From: Nocardioides salarius | Lineage (GTDB): Bacteria > Actinomycetota > Actinomycetes > Propionibacteriales > Nocardioidaceae | Reading direction: 5' to 3' | NCBI RefSeq assembly: GCF_016907435.1 | Contig: NZ_JAFBBZ010000001.1 | Span: forward strand, 1,798,001 to 1,862,000 | DNA: 64,000 nucleotides | In this document: one piece after another, positions 35,765-43,784 of the stretch | Numbering within the stretch: the first letter of the stretch is position 1 | Layout: each line of letters opens with the position of its first letter | Made by a program: the position numbers and the translations under genes | Notes under the pieces: generated by a model | The model's database searches: none | What the model saw: the letters and a program-made list of their open reading frames with translations, nothing else | Told to the model about the DNA's origin: nothing

Positions 35765-37252
35765 ATGGACAGCCCCGGCACCACCATCCCCGCGACCATC
35801 CCGGCCGCCGGCGTCCCGCCCGACGCCCCGGCGTACGACGTCGTGGTGGTCGGCTTCGGCATCGCCGGTGGCTGCGCGGCGCTGGAGGCCGCGCGCGCCG
35901 GGGCGCGGGTGCTGCTGCTGGAGCGCGCGGCCGTGCACGGGGGCACGTCGTCGATGTCGGGCGGGCACTTCTACCTCGGCGCCGGCACCGCCGTGCAGCG
36001 CGCGACCGGCCACGACGACACGGTCGAGGACATGGTCGCCTACCTGACCGCCTCGTCGAAGGCCCCCGACGAGACCAAGATCCGCGCCTACTGCGAGGGC
36101 TCGGTGGCGCACTTCGACTGGCTCGAGGCGCTGGGCTTCGAGTTCGAGCGCTCCTACTACCCCGAGAAGGCCGTCATCCAGCCCGGCACCCAGGGCCTGA
36201 TGTACACCGGCAACGAGAAGGTGTGGCCGTTCCGGGAGCTCGCGCGCCCGGCGCCGCGCGGGCACAAGGTGCCGGTCGCCGGCGACACCGAGGGCACCCG
36301 GCTGGTGATGGACCTGCTGCGCGAGCGGGTCGAGGAGGCCGGGGTCGAGGTGCGCTACGAGACCGGCGCCGCCGCGCTGGTGCTCGACGGGGCCGGGGCG
36401 GTGCGCGGTGTGGGCTGGCGCAGCTTCGACCGCACCGGCGTGGTCCTGGCCGGCGCGGTGGTGCTGGCGGCCGGCGGCTTCGTGATGAACCCCGACATGG
36501 TCGCCGAGCACACCCCGGCGCTCGGCGAGAAGCTCTTCACCCTCGGCTCGACGTACGACGACGGGCTGGGAATCCGCCTGGGCCGCTCGGCCGGCGCGGC
36601 GCTGCAGCACATGGACGAGCCGTTCATCACCGCGCCGGTCTACCCGCCGGCGACCCTGCTGACCGGGGTGATCATCAACAACCGGGGCGAGCGGTTCGTG
36701 GCCGAGGACAGCTACCACTCCCGCACCAGCCAGCACGTGATGGCCCAGCCGGGCTCCGAGGCCTACCTCGTGGTCGACAGCGAGCACGTGGAGTACCCCG
36801 ACTTCCCGCTCGCGCCGCTCCTCGACGGCTACGAGACCCTCGAGGAGCTCGAGACGTCCCTGGGCCTGCCCGACGGGTCGGTGCGCGCGACCCTGGCCCG
36901 CTACGACGAGCACGCCGCGCGCGGCGAGGACCCCGACCTCCACAAGGCGCCGCAGTGGCTGGCGCCGCAGTCGGTCGGACCCTGGGCGGTCTTCGACCTG
37001 CGGCTGGGCAAGGCGCTCTACGCCGGGTTCACTCTCGGCGGCATCGCCACCGACGTCGACGGCCGCGCCCTGCGCGACGACGCCTCCCCCGTGCCCGGGC
37101 TGTACGCCGCCGGCGCCTGCGCCTCCAACCTCGCCCAGGACGGCAACGGCTACTGCTCGGGCACCCAGCTCGGGGAGGGCTCGTTCTTCGGCCGCCGCGC
37201 CGGCCTGGCCGCTGCGGAGCTGGCCCGCAATGGTTCATCGGGGACCCGATGA
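35765..37252 (+). CDS. FAD-dependent 3-ketosteroid-dehydrogenase-like flavoprotein
   Basis: This 495-aa protein belongs to the FAD_binding_2 (fumarate reductase/KstD) superfamily. It has the N-terminal Rossmann VVVVGFGIAGGCAALEAARAGARVLLLER, then GGTSSMSGG, a middle substrate domain with LAAGGFVMN, and the C-terminal FAD motif GLYAAGACASNLAQDGNGYCSGTQLGEGSFFGRRAG. Ketosteroid dehydrogenases desaturate ring A of steroids. The exact double bond (delta-1 or delta-4) cannot be assigned, and a related flavoprotein of other substrate is possible. The KstR-type operator supports a steroid-linked role. No other steroid genes are seen in the window. Confidence 0.82.
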   Translation: MDSPGTTIPATIPAAGVPPDAPAYDVVVVGFGIAGGCAALEAARAGARVLLLERAAVHGGTSSMSGGHFYLGAGTAVQRATGHDDTVEDMVAYLTASSKAPDETKIRAYCEGSVAHFDWLEALGFEFERSYYPEKAVIQPGTQGLMYTGNEKVWPFRELARPAPRGHKVPVAGDTEGTRLVMDLLRERVEEAGVEVRYETGAAALVLDGAGAVRGVGWRSFDRTGVVLAGAVVLAAGGFVMNPDMVAEHTPALGEKLFTLGSTYDDGLGIRLGRSAGAALQHMDEPFITAPVYPPATLLTGVIINNRGERFVAEDSYHSRTSQHVMAQPGSEAYLVVDSEHVEYPDFPLAPLLDGYETLEELETSLGLPDGSVRATLARYDEHAARGEDPDLHKAPQWLAPQSVGPWAVFDLRLGKALYAGFTLGGIATDVDGRALRDDASPVPGLYAAGACASNLAQDGNGYCSGTQLGEGSFFGRRAGLAAAELARNGSSGTR

Positions 37253-37315
37253 AACTGGCGCTGCCCGACTGAACCTTCGTGCGGGTGACGCTAGATCCAT
37301 CGGGCACCCGATGAA
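37234..37315. promoter_or_regulatory. Pair of palindromic operator-like sites before the aminotransferase gene
   Basis: Two 20-bp sites, 37234-37253 and 37296-37315, each have arms TTCATCGGG / CCCGATGAA around a 2-bp centre. The first is perfect and the second has one mismatch. Their centres are 62 bp apart, close to six helical turns. The second site ends 31 bp before the GTG start and close to the TAGCCT box (37334-37339). The first lies at the end of the flavoprotein gene. Confidence 0.6.
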
Positions 37316-37346
37316 CCTCCCGGCCGCCTGACCTAGCCTCGGGGAG

Positions 37347-38579
37347 GTGAGCCAGCCCGAACCGCCTCCCGTCCAGCGCCTGCAGGTCGCCTCGCGCGCC
37401 AACGTGCCGCCGTTCCACGTGATGGACCTGCTGGAGGCCTCGACCCGCCGCCAGCGCACCCACGGCGACGTCGTCAACCTGCTGGCCGGGCAGCCCAGCA
37501 CCGGCGCGCCCGAGCCGGTCAACGCCGAGGCCGTGCGGCTGCTCGGGTCGGGCGACCCGCTCGGCTACACCCCCGCGACCGGGGTGCTCGAGCTGCGCGA
37601 GGCGATCGCGGGCCACCACGCCCGCGCGCACGGCGTCGACGTCGACCCCGACGAGGTGGTGGTCACCACCGGCAGCAGCGGCGGGTTCCTGCTGGCCTTC
37701 CTGGCGGCGTTCGAGGCCGGCGACGCGGTGGCGATGGCCCGGCCGGGCTATCCCTGCTACCGCAACGTGCTGGCGGCGCTGGGCTGCGAGGTCGTCGAGG
37801 TCGACACCGGGCCCGGGACCCGCTTCCAGCCCACCGTCGAGCAGGTCGCCTCGCTGCACGCCGACCTCGCCGCCCGCACCGGCCGCGGACTGCGCGGGCT
37901 GGTGGTGGCCAGCCCGGCCAACCCGACCGGCACGATGCTGCTGCCCGAGGAGCTGGCCGCGCTGGCACGCTGGTGCGAGGAGCACGGCGTGCAGCTGATC
38001 TCCGACGAGATCTACCACGGCATCGAGCACGCCGTCCTCGACGGCGGCCCGCGCCTGGCGCGCTCGGCGTGGGAGACCAGCCGCGAGGCGGTCGTCTTCT
38101 CCAGCTTCAGCAAGTACTTCTCGATGACCGGGTGGCGGATCGGCTGGATGCTGGTGCCGCAGCGGCTGCGCCGCGCCGTCGACGTGCTGACCGGCAACTT
38201 CACGATCTGTCCGCCGGTGCTGGCCCAGCGGGCCGGGGTCGCGGCGTTCTCCGAGGCGTCGTACGCCGAGCTCGACGGCCACGTCGCGCGGTACGCCGAC
38301 AACCGCCGCGTGCTGCTCGAGGGCCTGCGCGGGCTCGGCGTCACCGGGCTGGCCCCGGCCGACGGCGCGTTCTACGTCTACGCCGACGTCTCGCACCTGA
38401 CCGACGACTCGATGGCCTTCGCCCACCACCTGCTGGCGACGACGGGCGTGGCGCTCGCGCCGGGCGTCGACTTCGACACCGTGCACGGGCACCGCTCGCT
38501 GCGCTTCTCCTTCGCGGGGCCGCGCAGCGACGTGGAGACCGGTCTCGCGCGGCTGGCGCCCGCCTTCTCGGGTCGCTGA
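37347..38579 (+). CDS. Fold-type I pyridoxal-phosphate aminotransferase
   Basis: This 410-aa class I/II aminotransferase has GYTPATGVLELREAIA, TTGSSGGFLLAFLAAF, the ASPANPTGTML (Asn and PLP ring contacts), LISDEIYHGI, the PLP lysine in SSFSKYFSMTGWRIGWML, and a C-terminal LRFSFAGP carboxylate-binding arginine. Substrate is probably an aromatic or small amino acid and cannot be fixed. Start GTG 37347 is 7 bp after a TAGCCT -10 box, so it is probably leaderless. It is preceded by a pair of palindromes that suggest specific regulation. Confidence 0.92.
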   Translation: MSQPEPPPVQRLQVASRANVPPFHVMDLLEASTRRQRTHGDVVNLLAGQPSTGAPEPVNAEAVRLLGSGDPLGYTPATGVLELREAIAGHHARAHGVDVDPDEVVVTTGSSGGFLLAFLAAFEAGDAVAMARPGYPCYRNVLAALGCEVVEVDTGPGTRFQPTVEQVASLHADLAARTGRGLRGLVVASPANPTGTMLLPEELAALARWCEEHGVQLISDEIYHGIEHAVLDGGPRLARSAWETSREAVVFSSFSKYFSMTGWRIGWMLVPQRLRRAVDVLTGNFTICPPVLAQRAGVAAFSEASYAELDGHVARYADNRRVLLEGLRGLGVTGLAPADGAFYVYADVSHLTDDSMAFAHHLLATTGVALAPGVDFDTVHGHRSLRFSFAGPRSDVETGLARLAPAFSGR

Positions 38580-38727
38580 GGGCCGACGCCCGACTCGGGC
38601 ACCGGGTCCCGTCGCCCTCGACAGGGGACCTCTCCCGCGCGGTCCTCCACAGGCGGGTCGGCAGCACTGCGGCCGTCCGGCTCCCGCGGCCAGCATCGGG
38701 GGACCGTCCTCGACCTCGGGAGGCCCC

Positions 38728-39159
38728 GTGACCGCCGACCCCGCCGCCATCCGCCACCTGGCCCGCGAGCTGCGCGAGCAGGGCACCGACATCCGCGCCG
38801 AGGCCGACCGGCTGGTCGCGCTGACGGTGGCGGCCGGCTGGCAGGGACGCGCCGGCGAGGCCCTGCAGGCGCGGGTGCGCGACCAGGCAGCGGCCCTGCG
38901 CCGCGCGGCCGCGCGCCACGACGACGCGGCGGACTCGCTCGAGCGGCACGCCGCGGTCGTGGAGGAGCGGCTGGCGCTGCTGCTCGCCGCGCAGCACCGT
39001 GTCGGTGAGCTGCTCAACGCCGCCGGTGAGCTCGCGGGAGGTCTGCCCGACCTCGTCGAGCGCTTCGTGCCACCACCTCCAGGCGACCCGGGCTGGCTCG
39101 GCGTCGACGTCGACGCCCTGGCCCGGGCCCTGGACGCCTCCTCGGGGAGCGCGAGGTGA
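38728..39159 (+). CDS. WXG-like helical protein, module 1 (A1)
   Basis: This 143-aa protein is made of long helices with a W-x-G turn (VAAGWQGRAGEALQARVRDQAAALRRAAARHDDAADSLERHAAVVEERLALLLAAQ) and a short tail with GWLGVDVDALARAL. It is longer than WXG100 proteins but shares the helix-turn-helix idea. It aligns by eye with the protein at 42329-42781 (LREQGTDIRAEADRL against LREQGGDVRALADRL). GTG start with GGGAGG 5 bp upstream. Its stop overlaps the start of the hydrolase-like gene, implying a coupled pair. It is likely an ESX-secreted or co-secreted partner; that is inference. Confidence 0.7.
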   Translation: MTADPAAIRHLARELREQGTDIRAEADRLVALTVAAGWQGRAGEALQARVRDQAAALRRAAARHDDAADSLERHAAVVEERLALLLAAQHRVGELLNAAGELAGGLPDLVERFVPPPPGDPGWLGVDVDALARALDASSGSAR

Positions 39160-40670
39160 CCGGGTCCGACGGCGCCGTCGTGGTGTCGGTGACCGGCGGC
39201 GTCACCGGGGTGTCGGCGACGTACGAGCGGCTGCTCGCGCTGGCCGTGACCCTCGAGGCCGCCGCCGAGCGGATGCGGGCGTGGGCGGCGGACGGCGCGA
39301 GGGTGCTGGTCGACGGCGACCTCCTGGCCTCGGGGCTGCTCGCCCCGCTCAGCCTCGCCGAGGCCGAGGTGGCGGTGGTGACGGCGACGACCGGCCCCGA
39401 CGGGGTGCTCACCGAGTCCGCCGGCTGGTGGCTCGACGCCGAGGCGCTGCGCCTGGCCGTGCGGCTGCTGCAGGAGGCCGACGAGCTGGCCGGGCACTCC
39501 CTCGCCGCCATCGACCACGCGCTGGGCCGCGCCCTGGGCCAGACCCTGGCCGCCGGCGCCCCGCTGTGGGTGCCGGTTCTCGCCGGCGGCCTCACCACCG
39601 CGGCACTGCTGTGGCCGCAGGTGCCCGGACCCGGCCGCGACCTCCTGCTGGAGCGCCTCGACGGCGAGGGCGACGACCTGCAGGAGTGGGTGACCGAGCA
39701 CCCGCGACTGGTCGAGCGGCTCGCCGCCCGGGGCGGTGGTCTCGTCGACGGGCTGCGGGGCGCCGGGCTCCCCCTGGGCCCGGCGGCACCGCTGCCGCCC
39801 CTGGGCCTGCTCGGGATGCTGGGCCTGCTGCCACCCACCCGTGACACGGCCGCGGCGGCCCGGCTGCTGGCCAGGGCCTACGCCCCCGGGCGCCCCCGCA
39901 CCCGGGCGCTGCCCGGCGTGACGGTGCCGGCCTCGGGGCAGCGGCCCAGCAGCGTCGAGGACCTCGTCGAGCACCTCGCCCAGCTCAGCGAGCTGTCGGC
40001 TCCCGGGCGGCCCGACATGAACGGCACCATCGAGGTGCAGAGCTTCACCGGCGACGACGGGGTCGCGCGGCACGTGGTCTACCTGCCCGGCACCGACGAC
40101 ATGACGACCTGGCCGTGGACCCAGGACGACGACGTGCGCGACATGGGCGCCAACCTGGCGCTGGTCGGCGACCAGCCCACCGCCTACGGCGCCGGGGTGC
40201 TCGAGGCCATGCAGGCGGCGGGGATCGGCCCCGACGAGCCGGTGCTGCTGGCCGGCCACTCCCAGGGCGGGCTGCAGGCCGCCCAGCTGCTCGACGAGCA
40301 GCACGGCTACCGGGTCACCCACGTGGTCACCGCCGGCGCCCCCGTGGCCCACCTGGGCCCCTTCCCCGACGGCAGCCACGTGCTGTCGCTCGAGCAGCGG
40401 GGCGACGTGGTGCCGCTGCTCGACGGCGCACCCAACCCCGACTCGCCCGAGCAGGTGACGCTGACCTTCGAGGCTGGGCCGCTCGCCGGCCGCGACGTGG
40501 CCGGCCACCACGGCTTCGCGGCGTACGCCGCCGGCGCGGCCGCCGCCGACACCAGCACGCACCCCGGCGTGCAGGAGCAGGTGCGCAGCCTGCACGAGTC
40601 AGGGTTCCTGGGCGCCCAGCCGCCCGACGGGGTGCGGCACGGCGTCTACCGCATCACCCGCGAGCCGTGA
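39156..40670 (+). CDS. Putative ESX-linked alpha/beta-hydrolase effector (B1)
   Basis: This 504-aa protein has an N-terminal helical region (~20-150), a Leu/Pro-rich middle (PPLGLLGMLGLLPP) and a C-terminal alpha/beta-hydrolase-like domain (~285-480). That domain has VVYLPGTDDMTTWPW (oxyanion side), the nucleophile elbow AGHSQGG with S369, VTAGAP, an acid candidate in RGDVVPLLDG and a His candidate in VAGHHGFAAY. This resembles lipase/cutinase-type or PE-PPE serine hydrolases. No signal peptide is visible, consistent with type VII export. Coupled to the WXG-like gene A1 by ATGA-type overlap. A paralog without the serine lies at 43781-45196. Substrate unknown. Confidence 0.7.
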   Translation: MTGSDGAVVVSVTGGVTGVSATYERLLALAVTLEAAAERMRAWAADGARVLVDGDLLASGLLAPLSLAEAEVAVVTATTGPDGVLTESAGWWLDAEALRLAVRLLQEADELAGHSLAAIDHALGRALGQTLAAGAPLWVPVLAGGLTTAALLWPQVPGPGRDLLLERLDGEGDDLQEWVTEHPRLVERLAARGGGLVDGLRGAGLPLGPAAPLPPLGLLGMLGLLPPTRDTAAAARLLARAYAPGRPRTRALPGVTVPASGQRPSSVEDLVEHLAQLSELSAPGRPDMNGTIEVQSFTGDDGVARHVVYLPGTDDMTTWPWTQDDDVRDMGANLALVGDQPTAYGAGVLEAMQAAGIGPDEPVLLAGHSQGGLQAAQLLDEQHGYRVTHVVTAGAPVAHLGPFPDGSHVLSLEQRGDVVPLLDGAPNPDSPEQVTLTFEAGPLAGRDVAGHHGFAAYAAGAAAADTSTHPGVQEQVRSLHESGFLGAQPPDGVRHGVYRITREP

Positions 40671-40673
40671 GGG

Positions 40674-42107
40674 TCAGCGCAGGTGGCTCTTGCGCACCAC
40701 GCCGTTGCGCACCCGCTGGGGGTGGTCGCCGACGCTGGTGGTGCGCACGACCTGCCCGGTGCGGTAGGAGACCTTGGAGACCTCGTCGGTGCCGCTCCAC
40801 GAGATGTAGCAGTGCCTGCCGTCGTGGCTCGGCGTCACCCAGTAGGGCTTGCCGCCCTCGCGCACGACCAGGTCGGTGCGGCGGAAGGAGCGGGCGTCGA
40901 CGACGGTGACGTAGTCGGACATCGTGCCGGCGACGCAGATCCGGCGACCGGCCGGGTCCATCGCGATGCCGTGGTGGGCCGAGTCGAGCAGGTAGAGCTC
41001 GCGGGGCAGGTCGGGCACCAGGTCGGGCAGCCGCTTGACCCGCACGATCTCGCCGCTGCGCCGGTCCATCTGCACGAAGCCGTGCATGAACGAGAGCTGG
41101 AAGTAGACCTGCTCCTCGTCGGGCGAGAGCGTCAGCGGCCGCACCGCGGTCGAGGCGCCCTCGAGCCCCGCGGCGTCGAGGGCGGCGCGCAGGTCGTAGC
41201 GGCGCACGACCTCGTAGGTGCGCGCGTCGACGACCTGCAGCACCCGCTCGTCCTTGGTCGGGTCGAGCGCGGGCTGGTCGAAGGGCGTGTAGACCATGCC
41301 GATGCTGGCGTGCAGGATGCGCCGGCCACCGTCGATGTAGACGCTCTCGTGCGGGGAGCCGCCGGACTCGAAGCGGCCCACCTCCGCGCCGGTGCGCACG
41401 TCGAGGGCGTGCACGACGTTGCCGGTGGAGGCCGAGACGACCACGGTGCGCCCGTCGGGCGAGAGGGCCATGTGGTCGGAGCGGTAGCCGTCGACGGCGA
41501 AGCGCCACACGATCTCGCGGGTGCGCAGGTCGATCGCGACGACGTCGGCGAACGAGGGACGCGAGACGACCAGCAGCCGTCCGTCGTTGGAGGAGTACAT
41601 GTCGTCGACCAGCTGGTCGTGGCCCTCGCCGATGAACTGCTGGATGGCGGCGTAGAAGGCCAGCCGCACCGGGTTCGAGAGGATCTCGCCCATCCGCTCC
41701 TCCCGGTCGGGGACGACGTCGATGCGCGCGATCCGCTTGAAGGAGCCGGGGCGCAGCAGGTCGGCGGTGCCCGCCCAGTTGTTGCCCACGAAGACCAGCC
41801 GCCGCTTCGCGCGCCCGACCCGCACGGTCTGCGCGGCGCCGCGACCGGCGTCGGCCCGCGCGCCGTCGAGCGTCACGGCGCCCGAGGCGGTGCTGGGGGC
41901 GGTGCTGGGGGCGGTGCTGGGGACGGTGCTGGGGACGGTGCTGGGGACGGTGCTGACGACGGTGGCCGCGGCCCCGGCCGGTGCGCTGCCGGCGAGACCG
42001 GTCACCGGTCCGGCGGCCAGCGCCAGCGCGAGCGCGGTGCGGGCCAGGTGGCGCGCGGGGCTCGGCCCGGCGGGTCGGCGGGCGGGCAGGCGGGTGGGCA
42101 GCGACAT
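40674..42107 (-). CDS. Secreted YVTN/lactonase-like beta-propeller protein
   Basis: This 477-aa protein has an N-terminal signal sequence with an Arg-rich n-region and hydrophobic core (ARHLARTALALALAAGPVTGLAGSAPAGA). A TVPS/TAPS repeat linker encoded by 12-bp repeats (41892-41955) follows, then a seven-bladed-type propeller with phrases such as DHMALSPDGRTVVVSASTGNVVHALDVRTGAEVGRF and HHGIAMDPAGRRICVAGTMSDYVTVVDARSFR. It probably acts outside the membrane; the family's ligands vary. Start ATG 42107 with GAGAGG upstream. It lies between the two WXG/hydrolase modules on the opposite strand. Confidence 0.85.
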   Translation of the reverse strand: MSLPTRLPARRPAGPSPARHLARTALALALAAGPVTGLAGSAPAGAAATVVSTVPSTVPSTVPSTAPSTAPSTASGAVTLDGARADAGRGAAQTVRVGRAKRRLVFVGNNWAGTADLLRPGSFKRIARIDVVPDREERMGEILSNPVRLAFYAAIQQFIGEGHDQLVDDMYSSNDGRLLVVSRPSFADVVAIDLRTREIVWRFAVDGYRSDHMALSPDGRTVVVSASTGNVVHALDVRTGAEVGRFESGGSPHESVYIDGGRRILHASIGMVYTPFDQPALDPTKDERVLQVVDARTYEVVRRYDLRAALDAAGLEGASTAVRPLTLSPDEEQVYFQLSFMHGFVQMDRRSGEIVRVKRLPDLVPDLPRELYLLDSAHHGIAMDPAGRRICVAGTMSDYVTVVDARSFRRTDLVVREGGKPYWVTPSHDGRHCYISWSGTDEVSKVSYRTGQVVRTTSVGDHPQRVRNGVVRKSHLR

Positions 42108-42328
42108 GGGGGTCCTCTCGCAACGGGCGCGGCACCCCTCCAACGAGCGCGGTGTGCCGGCGGTCACGCCTCCGGGGGTGATCGCGCTCACGTCAGGCGG
42201 GGGTGGGCACACTGTCCGCAGCGCACCGGCGTGCCGGCGCCGACCGGTCTGGTCCGGCGTTTGCCCGCCAGGGGCCGGGGAAGGGTCCCAGCGACCATCC
42301 CGGGCCGCGAGCAGAGCAGGGAGGCGAC
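42108..42328. promoter_or_regulatory. Divergent intergenic region between propeller gene and module 2
   Basis: 221 bp with no gene; it must hold the promoters of both divergent genes. I could not assign clear -10/-35 pairs or operators. Confidence 0.3.
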
Positions 42329-42781
42329 GTGCACGGCGACACCGACGTGATGCGCAGGCGTGTCGCCCAGCTGCGCGAGCAGGGCGGCGACGTGCGTGCG
42401 CTCGCCGACCGGCTGGTCTCGCAGGCCGAGACCGTGGCCTGGAGCGGACGGGCGGCGGAGTCGATGCGCGAGCGGGTCCGCGAGCGGGCCGGGCAGCTGC
42501 GCGCCTGCGCCGGTCGCCACGACGTGGCCGCCGACGCCCTGCAGCGCCACCTGCAGGAGGTGGAGCGCGTCGCCGAGCTGATCGCGGCCCGGGAGCGCCG
42601 GGCCCGCTCGCTGCGCGACGGGGCGCGTGCCCGGGTCGACGCGGTGCTCGCGCACGCCGAGGCCGACCGCGAGCTCGGCGTCGTGCGCGAGCCCGACGCC
42701 GCTGACCGCCGGCTGCTCGAGTGCGACCTGCCGCCCGCCGGGCACCGCGACTGGCTCGACCTCGAGCTGCCGGGCCTGTGA
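42329..42781 (+). CDS. WXG-like helical protein, module 2 (A2)
   Basis: This 150-aa helical protein has a W-x-G turn (TVAWSGRAAESMRERVRERAGQLRACAGRHDVAADALQRHLQEVERVAELIAARE) and a short tail ending HRDWLDLELPGL. It is the paralog of A1 at 38728-39159, and the identities span the whole helical part. I start at GTG 42329 because GGGAGG lies 5 bp before it; ATG 42350 is an alternative. The next gene is an EspG-like protein 34 bp downstream, then the B2 hydrolase-like gene, so the three are probably one operon. Confidence 0.7.
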   Translation: MHGDTDVMRRRVAQLREQGGDVRALADRLVSQAETVAWSGRAAESMRERVRERAGQLRACAGRHDVAADALQRHLQEVERVAELIAARERRARSLRDGARARVDAVLAHAEADRELGVVREPDAADRRLLECDLPPAGHRDWLDLELPGL

Positions 42782-42815
42782 CCGCACCCGTGCCCCCGAC
42801 CCCCGCGAGGACCCC

Positions 42816-43784
42816 GTGCCGACCGTCGACCTGAGCAGCCCGCCCCCGGCGTCCCCGGCGGCCCCGGGCGGCCTCCACGCGCTGCCCCGCCGGGTCACCC
42901 TGAGCCTGGCCGAGCTGCGGCACGTCGCGCGGGCCGCGGGTGGGGCACCGCTGCCCTTCGAGACCGCCGAGCGCGTGGCCCCCACCCTCGAGGGTCGGCT
43001 CGGACGGTTGCGCGGCGGCGCCGAGGACGCGGCGTACGCCGCCGCGCTGGGCTCGCTGCACGACCCCGCCGACAGCCTGGCGCGCCGAGGACTGCTGGAC
43101 GGCGACCGGGTCGACGACGGCCTGGCCGGCGCGGTCGGCCTGCTCGCCACCCCCGAGGTGGCCCTCGACCTCGACCTGGCCGTCGGCACGGCCCGCGCCC
43201 GGGCCTGGCACCGCCAGGCGGGGGCCGCGGTGGCCACCCTGGCCACCGCCGACGGCCTGGTCTTCGAGCTGGCCTGGCTGGGCGTCGACCAGTGGCCGCT
43301 CGAGCTGGCCCGCGTGGCGGTGCTGCCCGAGGACGGCGCGACGGGGCCCAGCGGGGTGCCGGCCGTGCTCGAGGCGCCCTACGAGCTGCTCGACACCGCC
43401 GGCGAGGCGGCACGTGCCGGCCGGCTCGACCTGCTGCCGGTGCTCGTCGCCCAGCACCACGGCGCGCTGCGCGACGAGGACGGCCGGGCGCTCGACGAGG
43501 CCGCGTCGGTCGCCGCCCTGACGGCGCTGTCGCAGGAGTCGCGGGGACGGTTGCGGGCGCTGGTCGCCGACGTCTCGGGCCCGCGCACCACCGTGGCGGG
43601 CGTGGTGTCGTGGGTGCTGCTCGCCGACGGGTGGCACGCGCTGCGCCCCCGCGGCGACGACGCGGGCCACCGCGTGGAGGTCGCGCGGGTGGAGCCCGCG
43701 GGCCTGGCCACCGACCTGGCCCCGGTCCTGGCCCGGGTGCAGGACGAGACGCGGGGCCGGGCGCAGGGCGAGGTCGGCGCATGA
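42816..43784 (+). CDS. EspG-like ESX secretion chaperone
   Basis: This 322-aa soluble protein has the EspG family look. It begins VTLSLAELRHVARAAGGAPLPFET, has a middle helix-strand block (LARRGLLDGDRVDDGLAGAVGLLATPEVALDLDLAVGTARARAWHRQAGAAVATLATADGLVFELAWL), and ends in a second half-domain of similar layout. EspG proteins bind PE-PPE-type substrates in the cytoplasm and present them to EccC. GTG start with GAGGA upstream. The stop overlaps the B2 start (ATGA). That an EspG-like gene sits between a WXG-like gene and a hydrolase-like gene is the main reason to link these modules to the ESX locus. Confidence 0.65.
   Translation: MPTVDLSSPPPASPAAPGGLHALPRRVTLSLAELRHVARAAGGAPLPFETAERVAPTLEGRLGRLRGGAEDAAYAAALGSLHDPADSLARRGLLDGDRVDDGLAGAVGLLATPEVALDLDLAVGTARARAWHRQAGAAVATLATADGLVFELAWLGVDQWPLELARVAVLPEDGATGPSGVPAVLEAPYELLDTAGEAARAGRLDLLPVLVAQHHGALRDEDGRALDEAASVAALTALSQESRGRLRALVADVSGPRTTVAGVVSWVLLADGWHALRPRGDDAGHRVEVARVEPAGLATDLAPVLARVQDETRGRAQGEVGA

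Noticed and set aside
40674..43670. 998-aa minus-strand frame
   Set aside because: Only the last 477 residues have a signal peptide and propeller repeats. The earlier part is antisense to the WXG-like and EspG-like genes.
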